Shown in pieces: positions 35,181 to 42,518 of a stretch of DNA of 64,000 bases. The notes beneath the pieces are model-generated. The model was not told the DNA's origin. It searched no databases and saw only the letters and a program-made list of their open reading frames with translations. The stretch is from Geoalkalibacter sp. (GTDB lineage: Bacteria; Desulfobacterota; Desulfuromonadia; Desulfuromonadales; Geoalkalibacteraceae): positions 1-64,000 of the forward strand of contig NZ_JAUWAV010000008.1 in the NCBI RefSeq assembly GCF_030605225.1, given 5' to 3'. Within the stretch, counting starts at the first letter, position 1; each line of letters opens with the position of its first letter. A program made the position numbers and the translations under genes.

Positions 35181-35822
35181 CTATGGCTTTTCGCCTTTCG
35201 TTTGCGCCGCCACCTCCTTGATCAATGGCAGAATCCGTCGCACGATTTCTTCCACGCCTTGAGCGTTGGGGTGGATGCCGTCGGGCAGGTTCAGTTCGGG
35301 AACTCCGGCCACCCCTTCCAGAAAAAACGGGTAGAGGGGCACCTGGTGCTGTTTGGCGAGTTGGGGGTAGAGTCCGTCAAATGGGATATAATAGTCGCTG
35401 CCCAGGTTGCGCGGCGCAAGCATGCCGGCAAGGATCGGCCGCACGCCGCGCTCCTTGAGGCGCCTGAGGATGGCGTCGAGATTGGCCTGGGTGTGCTCGG
35501 GGTCCAGTCCGCGCAGGGCGTCGTTGGCTCCCAGTTCGACAAGCACGATGTGGGGTGCGTCGGCCAGGGTCCACTCCAGGCGCGCCAGTCCGCCGGCGCT
35601 GGTGTCTCCGGAGACGCCGGCGTTGATCACCCGCACCCGGCAGCCGGCGTCCCGCAGGGCTTGTTCAAGTTGCGCGGGAAAGGCCTCGTCGGGGGCCAGG
35701 CCGTAGCCCGCGGCAAGGCTGTCGCCGAGCACCGTCAGGCGCAGGGGTTCCTGAGCGGCGGGGGCCTTGAGGGGCGTCAACAGCGCTCCGGCAAAAAAAA
35801 TCGCAAGGAGAAAGGTACGCAT
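35181..35822 (-). CDS. tesA: TesA-like SGNH/GDSL lysophospholipase-esterase
   Basis: A 213-residue periplasmic esterase/thioesterase. A signal peptide (about 1-23, ending in KAPAA) precedes block I GDSLAAG with the nucleophilic Ser, block II Gly in AGVSGDTSAGG, block III GANDALRG and block V DGIHPNAQG with the catalytic Asp/His. The start codon overlaps by 2 bp with that of the divergent ybbA-like gene, as close as two divergent genes can be. The tesA/ybbA-ybbP neighbourhood is the same as in E. coli. Confidence 0.92.
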   Translation of the reverse strand: MRTFLLAIFFAGALLTPLKAPAAQEPLRLTVLGDSLAAGYGLAPDEAFPAQLEQALRDAGCRVRVINAGVSGDTSAGGLARLEWTLADAPHIVLVELGANDALRGLDPEHTQANLDAILRRLKERGVRPILAGMLAPRNLGSDYYIPFDGLYPQLAKQHQVPLYPFFLEGVAGVPELNLPDGIHPNAQGVEEIVRRILPLIKEVAAQTKGEKP

Positions 35823-36507
35823 GTCCCTGTCCATGGTTGAGATCGAGGCTCTGCATTTGAGTCTAGTCGGCGGCGGCGGGCGGGTCAACATCCTGCGCGG
35901 CGTCGACCTGCGGGTGGCGCGCGGCGAAACCCTGAGCATCCTGGGGCCCTCGGGCGCCGGCAAGACCACCCTGCTCATGGCCCTGGCGGGGCTGGAGCGG
36001 CCCACCGCCGGGCGCATCCGCGTGGCGGGCGTCGATCTGGGCGGCCTCGACGAGGACGGGCTGGCGCGCTTTCGTCGAAAAAACCTCGGCATCGTCTTTC
36101 AATCCTTTCATCTGGTGCCGACCATGACGGCGCTGGAAAACGCCGCCCTGCCCCTGGAATTCGCCGGTGCGCCCGATGCCTGCGAACGCGCGGCGGCGGC
36201 CCTGGCGGCGGTGGGCCTGGAGGGACGCCAGGCGCATTTTCCCGGTCAGCTCTCCGGCGGCGAGCAGCAGCGGGTGGCCCTCGCCCGGGCTTTTGTCGCC
36301 AATCCCTCCCTGATTCTCGCTGATGAGCCCACCGGCAACCTCGATCGGGACACGGGGGCGCGGGTCATGGATCTGCTCTTCGGCCTGCAGGCCGAGCAGG
36401 GCACCACCCTGATCCTGGTGACCCACGATGAGCTGCTCGCCCGACGTTGCGGGCGGCGCCTGCACATGGCCGACGGGCATTTTGCCGCAGCGGAGAACGG
36501 GGCATGA
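35821..36507 (+). CDS. ybbA: YbbA-type ABC transporter ATPase
   Basis: A 228-residue ATPase with Walker A GPSGAGKTT, Q-loop FQSFHLVPTM, signature [14 protein letters not shown], Walker [13 protein letters not shown] and H-loop LVTHDE. AAGGAG lies 10 nt upstream of the ATG, inside the divergent tesA-like gene. The stop overlaps the ybbP start by 4 nt. YbbA-YbbP is a MacB/LolCDE-like transporter of unsettled cargo, conserved next to tesA. Confidence 0.92.
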   Translation: MSLSMVEIEALHLSLVGGGGRVNILRGVDLRVARGETLSILGPSGAGKTTLLMALAGLERPTAGRIRVAGVDLGGLDEDGLARFRRKNLGIVFQSFHLVPTMTALENAALPLEFAGAPDACERAAAALAAVGLEGRQAHFPGQLSGGEQQRVALARAFVANPSLILADEPTGNLDRDTGARVMDLLFGLQAEQGTTLILVTHDELLARRCGRRLHMADGHFAAAENGA

Positions 36508-39038
36508 GGGACCCGGCGCTGCTGCCCCAGGCCTGGCGTCTGGCGCGTCGCGAGCTGCGCGGCGGGCTGCACGGCTTCGGCGTGTTTCTCGCCTGTTTGT
36601 GCCTCGGGGTGTTCGCCATCAGCGCGGTGGGCTCTTTCGCCGCCTCGGCGCAGGGCGGGCTGCTCGCCGACGCCCGCGCCCTGCTCGGCGGCGATCTGGA
36701 AGCGCGGCTCACCCATCGCGAGCTCGACGCCGCCCAGCTTGAGGCGCTGGCGGGCAAGGGACGACTCTCCCAGGTCGTCGAGCTGCGCGCCATGGCGCGC
36801 GCGGTGCCCGGCGCGGGACGACTGCTGGTGGAACTCAAGGCGGTGGACGAGAACTATCCTCTCTACGGGGCGCTGAGCATCGAACCAGCCGCGTCCCTCG
36901 ATGCGGCCCTGGCGCCCGATACGACAGGCGTGCACGGCGCTCTGGCCGAGGCGTCCTTGCTGACCCGGCTGGAGATCGGGGTCGGTGACCGGCTGCGCCT
37001 GGGCGACATCGAACTGCGCGTGAGCGGCGTGCTGAGCCGCGAGCCCGACCGTACCCTGGGCGCCTTCACCCTGGGACCGCGCCTGCTGCTCAGCCGCGCG
37101 GCGCTTGCCGAAACCGGCCTGCTGCAGCCGGGCAGCCTGGTGACCCATGCCTATCGTCTGCGTCTGCCCCCGGAGCCCTCGGTCGAGGAGGTACGTGGCG
37201 CTTTGCAGGCCGCTTTTCCCGATGCCGGTTGGCGGCTGCGCACCTGGCGCGAGGCTGAGCCGCGGGTGCGCGATTTCATCGATCGCATGACCCAGAACCT
37301 CACCCTGGTCGGGCTGTGCGCCCTGCTGGTGGGCGGACTGGGGGTGGCCGGGGCGGTGCGCGGCTATCTGGGCGGCAAGGTCTACCATATCGCGGCCATG
37401 AAATGCCTGGGCGCGCCGGGGCGGGTGATCTTCAGCGGCTATTTGTTGCAGGTGCTGGCCCTGGGCGCGGTGGGCGCCGGAGTCGGCCTGCTGGCCGGGG
37501 CGGCGGTGCCCTGGCTGGCGGTGCATCTGTTCGGTAGTCGACTGCCGGTGCCGCTGCTGCCGGGCCTCTATCCCCAGCCGCTGCTCGCTTCCGCCCTGTT
37601 CGGGCTGCTCATCGCCCTGGTGTTTTCCCTCAAGGCCCTGGGCATCGCGCGGCGCGTGCCGCCCTCGGTGCTGTTTCGCGGTTACGCGGAGAGTACGCGC
37701 CTCTCGCCCGGCGCCGGGGTGTGGGCGGCCATCGGGATCTCGGCGACGGCGTTGGCGCTGCTGGCCCTGGTGACCAGCGACGATCGACGCCTGGCTCTGT
37801 GGTTCATCGTCGGCGCGCTCGCCTGTTTTCTGATCTTTCGCGGGCTTGCCGCGCTGGTCGTCGCCCTGGCGCGGCGCGCGCCGCGGCCCGCCGCGCCGAG
37901 CCTGCGCCTGGCCCTGGCCAACATCCATCGGCGGGGCTCGCCGGCGGGCAGCGCGGTCTTTTCCCTGGGGCTGGGGCTGACCGTGCTGGTGATCGTCGCC
38001 CTGGTGCAGGCCAACCTCAACCGCCTGGTGGATGAGACCGTGCCCGCCGAGGCGCCGGCGTTTTTCTTCATGGATATCCAGCACGATCAGGTGGGTGCCT
38101 TCGAGGAGGTGCTGCGCACGGTGCCGGGAGTGAGGCGCAGCGAGCGTTATCCCACCTTGCGCGGGCGCATCACCGCCATTGCCGGCGTCCCCGTGGCCGA
38201 GGCGCACATTGCCCCCGAGGTGCGCTGGGCGGTGCGCGGCGACCGTTTTCTGAGCTATGCCGCGGCCATGCCCGCCGGCACCGAGCTGGTCGCCGGGCGC
38301 TGGTGGCCGCCGGATTACGCCGGGCCGCCGCTGCTCTCCCTCACCGCCGATGTGGCCGAGGGCTTCGGCGTGGGGGTCGGCGATCAGCTGACGGTCAATA
38401 TCCTCGGGCGCGAAATCACCGCCGAAATCGCCAGTCTGCGGCGCGTCGACTGGTCGACCCTGGATCTCAACTTCGCCCTGCTCTTCGCCCCGGGCACCCT
38501 GGAGGGCGCGCCCCAGACCCACATCGCCACCGCCTATGTCGCCCCCGCCGATGAAGGGGCGCTGCTGCGCGCCGTCACCGACCGGTTGCCCAACGTCTCG
38601 GCCATCGGCACCCGCGAGGTGCTGGCCAACGTCGCACGCACCCTGGAGCGCATCGGCATCGCCTTTCAGGGCATGGCGGCGGTGGCGCTGGTCACCGGCT
38701 TTCTGGTGCTCGCCGGGGCCATCTCCGCCGATCAGCACCGGCGCATCCACGACGCGGTGATCTTCAAGGTGTGCGGCGCCACGCGGCGCGATATTCTTGG
38801 CGCCTTTGCCGCCGAATTTTTGCTGCTCGGTCTGGCGGCCGCGCTGATCAGCGCCCTGGTCGGCAGCCTGGCGGCCTGGGGCATCCTCGAAGGGCTGATG
38901 AACACGCCCTTTCGCCTGCGTGTGCCGGCGGTGCTCGCGACCCTGGGCACCGGGCTGGTTCTGACCTTGCTGCTCGGGCTGGCGGGCACCTGGAAGGCCC
39001 TGGGGCAAAAACCCGCGCCCTATCTGCGGGAAGATTGA
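36504..39038 (+). CDS. ybbP: YbbP-type FtsX-family ABC permease
   Basis: An 844-residue inner-membrane permease. It has an N-terminal TM (FGVFLACLCLGVFAISAVG), a periplasmic domain, an FtsX block (about 270-400), a second central block and a C-terminal FtsX block (about 715-840) ending in APYLRED. Length and arrangement match YbbP (about 800 residues in E. coli). The start is the ATG of the ATGA overlap with ybbA; no other start would leave the first TM intact. Confidence 0.9.
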   Translation: MRDPALLPQAWRLARRELRGGLHGFGVFLACLCLGVFAISAVGSFAASAQGGLLADARALLGGDLEARLTHRELDAAQLEALAGKGRLSQVVELRAMARAVPGAGRLLVELKAVDENYPLYGALSIEPAASLDAALAPDTTGVHGALAEASLLTRLEIGVGDRLRLGDIELRVSGVLSREPDRTLGAFTLGPRLLLSRAALAETGLLQPGSLVTHAYRLRLPPEPSVEEVRGALQAAFPDAGWRLRTWREAEPRVRDFIDRMTQNLTLVGLCALLVGGLGVAGAVRGYLGGKVYHIAAMKCLGAPGRVIFSGYLLQVLALGAVGAGVGLLAGAAVPWLAVHLFGSRLPVPLLPGLYPQPLLASALFGLLIALVFSLKALGIARRVPPSVLFRGYAESTRLSPGAGVWAAIGISATALALLALVTSDDRRLALWFIVGALACFLIFRGLAALVVALARRAPRPAAPSLRLALANIHRRGSPAGSAVFSLGLGLTVLVIVALVQANLNRLVDETVPAEAPAFFFMDIQHDQVGAFEEVLRTVPGVRRSERYPTLRGRITAIAGVPVAEAHIAPEVRWAVRGDRFLSYAAAMPAGTELVAGRWWPPDYAGPPLLSLTADVAEGFGVGVGDQLTVNILGREITAEIASLRRVDWSTLDLNFALLFAPGTLEGAPQTHIATAYVAPADEGALLRAVTDRLPNVSAIGTREVLANVARTLERIGIAFQGMAAVALVTGFLVLAGAISADQHRRIHDAVIFKVCGATRRDILGAFAAEFLLLGLAAALISALVGSLAAWGILEGLMNTPFRLRVPAVLATLGTGLVLTLLLGLAGTWKALGQKPAPYLRED

Positions 39039-39054
39039 AAAATCAAGGTTTTTG

Positions 39055-39153
39055 CCACGAATGCACACGAATGCGCACGAATTCTCAAAGAATCAGTCCA
39101 GCCCTGGTCTTGGTGCCTGAGGTCTTGAAGGCTTTATTCGTGTGCATTCGTGG
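39055..39153. repeat. Intergenic inverted-repeat element
   Basis: Two perfect 18-bp arms (39055-39072 and 39136-39153, CCACGAATGCACACGAAT and its complement) flank a 63-bp centre. The left arm also continues as tandem CACGAATG units. It resembles REP/MITE-like intergenic sequences; it lies between ybbP and the radical SAM gene and encodes nothing. Confidence 0.7.
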
Positions 39154-39202
39154 TTGCTTTTTCGTGACCTATTCCGGCACGAAGCTGTGCTAGGCTCAAG
39201 CC

Positions 39203-40507
39203 ATGACCCATTCCCCGACCCTTGAACAGAAGCTCGCGATTCTCGCCGAGAGCGCCAAATATGACGCCTCCTGCGCGTCGAGCGGCAGCTCGCGTCCGCA
39301 ATCCGGGGGGCTGGGCAATGTCGCGCGCGGCGGCATCTGCCACAGCTGGTCGGCCGATGGACGCTGCATCTCCCTGCTCAAGATCCTGCTGTCCAACGCC
39401 TGCATTTATGATTGCGCCTACTGCGTCAATCGGCGCGGCCAGGATGGGCCGCGCGCCACCCTGACGGCCGACGAGGTGGCGGAGATCACCGTCAACTTCT
39501 ATCGACGCAACTACATCGAAGGGCTGTTTCTCAGCACCGGCGTCATCCGCGACCCCGACTACACCATGGAACAGCTCATCGCCGCCGTGCGCAAGCTGCG
39601 CGAGGATCATCGCTTTGGTGGCTACATCCATCTCAAGGTGGTGCCCGGCGCCGATCCGAAGCGCGTCGCGGAGGCCGGGCGCTACGCCGATCGGGTGAGC
39701 GTCAACATTGAGCTGCCCAGTGCGCAAAGCCTCGCGCGCCTGGCCCCGGACAAGGACCGCGCGGGCGTTCTCGAACCCATGGAGCTGGCCGCGCGCCTCA
39801 TCGCCGAAAGCCGCGCCGCGCGCCGCGCAAGTCGCAAGGCGCCGCGCTTCGCCCCGGCCGGGCAGAGCACCCAGATGATCGTCGGCGCCACGCCCGAAAG
39901 CGACCGGCAGATCCTGCGCCTCTCCGAATCCCTTTACCGGCGCATGGAGCTCAAGCGCGTCTACTATTCGGCCTTTGTGCCGGTGAGTGCCGATTCGCGC
40001 CTGCCGGCTCTCAGCGCGCCGCCTCTGCTGCGCGAGCACCGTCTCTATCAGGCCGACTGGCTGTTGCGCTTCTACGGCTTTGCCGCCGAGGAGATTCTCA
40101 GCGAGGACCAGCCCGATCTCGATACCGCCCTCGATCCCAAGGCTGGTTGGGCGCTGCGCAATCTGCATCTCTTCCCCGTCGAGGTCAATCGTGCCGATTA
40201 CGATATGCTGCTGCGCGTGCCCGGCGTCGGCGTGCGCTCGGCGCGCAAGATCCTGCGGGCAAGGCGCGGCGGCCCGCTGGATTTCGACGCCCTCAAGCGC
40301 CTCGGCATCGTCCTCAAGCGCGCCCGCTATTTTCTCACCGCCCGGGGCAGGTATCTCGGCGAGGTCGATCTGGCGGTCAGCAATCTGCGCGAGCGCCTGC
40401 TGGCTCTTCCCGCGCCGCTCCAGGGAAAACCGGAACAGCTGGATCTGTTCGGCGGGGTCGCTGAGGTTCAGGAAAACTTCAACTCCCGGGTGATCGGGGA
40501 ACTCTAG
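39203..40507 (+). CDS. Radical SAM protein with helix-hairpin-helix domain, putative DNA modification/repair enzyme
   Basis: A 434-residue protein of the family described as putative DNA modification/repair radical SAM protein. The [4Fe-4S] motif is CIYDCAYC at residues 67-74, with further conserved cysteines in DASCASSG, GGICHSWS and GRCISLL upstream. The C-terminal part contains a helix-hairpin-helix DNA-binding motif, LLRVPGVGVRSARKIL, near residue 340. In many genomes this family is paired with a DUF4130 protein, often fused to a uracil-DNA glycosylase domain; a DUF4130-type gene lies one gene downstream here. The reaction is not known. Confidence 0.85.
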   Translation: MTHSPTLEQKLAILAESAKYDASCASSGSSRPQSGGLGNVARGGICHSWSADGRCISLLKILLSNACIYDCAYCVNRRGQDGPRATLTADEVAEITVNFYRRNYIEGLFLSTGVIRDPDYTMEQLIAAVRKLREDHRFGGYIHLKVVPGADPKRVAEAGRYADRVSVNIELPSAQSLARLAPDKDRAGVLEPMELAARLIAESRAARRASRKAPRFAPAGQSTQMIVGATPESDRQILRLSESLYRRMELKRVYYSAFVPVSADSRLPALSAPPLLREHRLYQADWLLRFYGFAAEEILSEDQPDLDTALDPKAGWALRNLHLFPVEVNRADYDMLLRVPGVGVRSARKILRARRGGPLDFDALKRLGIVLKRARYFLTARGRYLGEVDLAVSNLRERLLALPAPLQGKPEQLDLFGGVAEVQENFNSRVIGEL

Positions 40508-40589
40508 GGCTGCGCGCCATGGCGGGGCGATGTGGAACGCGTTGGGGTCGCGTACTCAAAGCGCATGAATTCAAACCAGGAGGCATTGC

Positions 40590-41555
40590 ATGAACATCGT
40601 CGTACTCGACGGCCATACCCTCAATCCCGGGGATCTGAGCTGGCAGGCGCTGGAGGCGCTGGGCGACTGTATCGTCTATGAGCGAACCGCCCCAGGACTG
40701 GTTCTGGAGCGTGCCGCCTCGGCCGAAATCGTACTGACCAACAAGGTGGTGCTCGATGCCGCGCAGTTGGCGCAGCTGCCGCGGCTGCGCTATATCGGCG
40801 TGCTCGCCACCGGCTACAACGTGGTGGACGTCGAAGCGGCGCGTGCGCGGGGTATCGCCGTGACCAACGTGCCCGCCTACAGCACGGCGTCGGTGGCGCA
40901 GATGGTCTTTGCCCTGCTCCTTGAGCTGACCCAGCAGGTCGGGCACCACGCCCGCCTGGTGCGGGAGGGCGGCTGGACGGCCTGCCCGGATTTTAGTTTC
41001 TGGGACAAACCCCTGGTCGAGCTCGATGGGCTGACCCTGGGCATCGTCGGCTTCGGCGCCATCGGCCGGCGCGTGGCTCACCTGGCGCAAGCCCTGGGTA
41101 TGCAGGTGGTGGTGCATACGGCCAACCCGGGTAAATACTCATCATCCGTCGACGGGCAACAGGTGCGCTTCGTCGCCCTTGACGAGCTTTTCCGTGCCGC
41201 CGACGTCCTGACCCTGCACTGCCCTTTGACCGAGGAAACGCGAAATCTGGTCGATGCGCGGCGCCTCGATCTGATGAAGCCGAGCGCCTATCTGATCAAC
41301 ACCGGGCGCGGCCCCCTGATCGACGAAGCCGCCCTGGCCGCCGCCCTCAACGCCTCTCGCATCGCCGGCGCCGGTCTCGACGTCCTCTCGGTGGAGCCGC
41401 CGCCCGCCGCCAATCCCCTGCTCCAGGCCGCCAACTGCGTCATCACCCCGCACATCGCCTGGGCGACGCGGGCCGCCCGCGAGCGGTTGATGGCAACGGC
41501 CGTGGCCAATGTGCGTGCGTTTCTGGCCGGTGATCCGCGCAATCTGGTGAGCTGA
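40590..41555 (+). CDS. D-2-hydroxyacid dehydrogenase (glycerate dehydrogenase/hydroxypyruvate reductase-like)
   Basis: A 321-residue NAD(P)-dependent dehydrogenase. The Rossmann motif is GFGAIGRRVA, with TLHCPLTEETRNL, INTGRGPLIDE (catalytic Arg region) and the catalytic His in ITPHIAWAT. The N-terminal VVLDGHTLNPGDLSW matches the glycerate dehydrogenase subgroup. AGGAGG lies upstream of the ATG. It sits between the two putative DNA-repair genes, with only 7 bp to the DUF4130-type gene, so it may share the transcript without sharing the pathway. Confidence 0.92.
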   Translation: MNIVVLDGHTLNPGDLSWQALEALGDCIVYERTAPGLVLERAASAEIVLTNKVVLDAAQLAQLPRLRYIGVLATGYNVVDVEAARARGIAVTNVPAYSTASVAQMVFALLLELTQQVGHHARLVREGGWTACPDFSFWDKPLVELDGLTLGIVGFGAIGRRVAHLAQALGMQVVVHTANPGKYSSSVDGQQVRFVALDELFRAADVLTLHCPLTEETRNLVDARRLDLMKPSAYLINTGRGPLIDEAALAAALNASRIAGAGLDVLSVEPPPAANPLLQAANCVITPHIAWATRAARERLMATAVANVRAFLAGDPRNLVS

Positions 41556-41562
41556 GGCTCGG

Positions 41563-42336
41563 GTGCCGCGCGCCACTGCCACGCAAACAGTCATGGACGC
41601 CCTGACCTATCACTACGACGGCAGCTACGTCGGCCTGCTCAGCGTGCTCTACCGCATTTTTTCCTGGCGCGAGACACCGGCGACGATCAGCGCCGTCCTG
41701 CCGCCGCAGGATGACCTGTTCGCCGCGCCGCTCTCCGTTCCTGCCGATCCGTCGCGGGCCGATCAACTGCTTGCGGCGATCCGCGCTCATCTCTCGCCCG
41801 AGACAGCCTCGTTTGTGCGGCACGCCTATTTTTCCGAAGCCCCGGGTGTCGAAATGGCCCTCTACCGCTACCTGTCCCATGGCTGGCGGGTGCGGCGGCG
41901 GATCGATGACGACCTGGCCGACCCCGCCGTAGCCGAGGTTCAGCGCCTCGCCCAAGCGGTGCGGCGCGAGGCCCATCGCCTCAAGGGTTTGGCGCGCTTT
42001 CGCGAAACCTCCGAGGGGCTGCTTTACGCCCCCTTGGAGCCCGCGCATTTTGTCCTGCCGCTGCTCGCACCTCATTTTGCCGAGCGTTTATCCGCCGAGC
42101 GCTGGCTGCTTCACGATGTGCGGCGCGGGCAAGGGGTGCTGTACGAGAACGGGCGCTGGGTGCTTGCCGACCTGCAGGTCGAGGAACCGCCGCAGTTCAG
42201 TGAGGAGGAGGCTCTCTGGCAGGATCTATGGCGCACCTTTCACCGGCGCATCGCCATTGCCGAACGCGTCAATCTTCGCCGACAACGTGGCTGCATGCCG
42301 ATGAAATACTGGAGGTATCTGGTGGAGATGGAGTGA
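41563..42336 (+). CDS. DUF4130-type putative DNA metabolism protein
   Basis: A 257-residue protein that resembles the family found linked to the radical SAM/HhH protein (YHYDGSYVGLLSVLYRIF near the N-terminus; AHFVLPLLAPHFAERL, HDVRRGQGVLYENG and RRQRGCMPMKYWRYLVEM towards the C-terminus). The C-terminal half corresponds to DUF4130. I see no catalytic motif that would define a reaction. GTG at 41563 has GAGG five nt upstream; an ATG ten codons later is an alternative. The uracil-DNA glycosylase domain found fused in other genomes is absent. Confidence 0.75.
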   Translation: MPRATATQTVMDALTYHYDGSYVGLLSVLYRIFSWRETPATISAVLPPQDDLFAAPLSVPADPSRADQLLAAIRAHLSPETASFVRHAYFSEAPGVEMALYRYLSHGWRVRRRIDDDLADPAVAEVQRLAQAVRREAHRLKGLARFRETSEGLLYAPLEPAHFVLPLLAPHFAERLSAERWLLHDVRRGQGVLYENGRWVLADLQVEEPPQFSEEEALWQDLWRTFHRRIAIAERVNLRRQRGCMPMKYWRYLVEME

Positions 42337-42364
42337 GGGAACCTTAAGGTGTTCCAAAAACACG

Positions 42365-42404
42365 ACAGGCACCCGGGCCTTTGCCGCAGGTGCCTGTTTT
42401 TTTT
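42365..42404 (+). terminator. Intrinsic terminator abutting the tRNA gene
   Basis: ACAGGCACC pairs with GGTGCCTGT, followed by a T-run that reaches the tRNA 3' end. It ends the plus-strand DUF4130 transcript. On the minus strand the same hairpin is followed a few bases later by five T residues, so it can also end the tRNA transcript. Confidence 0.8.
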
Positions 42405-42479
42405 GGTGGAGCTGAGGGGGATCGAACCCCTGGCCTATGCATTGCGAACGCATCGCTCTCCCAGCTGAGCTACAGCCCC
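42404..42479 (-). tRNA. tRNA-Ala (anticodon CGC)
   Basis: A 76-nt cloverleaf on the minus strand. The acceptor stem GGGGCTG pairs with CAGCTCC and includes the G3:U70 pair that marks alanine tRNAs. The anticodon loop reads TTCGCAA, giving CGC (codon GCG). D-arm AGCTCAGCTGGGAGAGC and T-loop GTTCGATCC are standard, and CCA is encoded. Confidence 0.96.
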
Positions 42480-42518
42480 GAAAAGTGCGCTCAATGTAGC
42501 CAAAGACCCGGGCTCTTG

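Noticed and set aside
36246-39068. A 940-codon open frame antisense to ybbA-ybbP
   Set aside because: Low-complexity translation; the sense strand carries complete ABC ATPase and FtsX permease genes.
41104-41106. Possible GTG or ATG restarts within the 2-hydroxyacid dehydrogenase
   Set aside because: The full-length protein with its own AGGAGG site explains the region.
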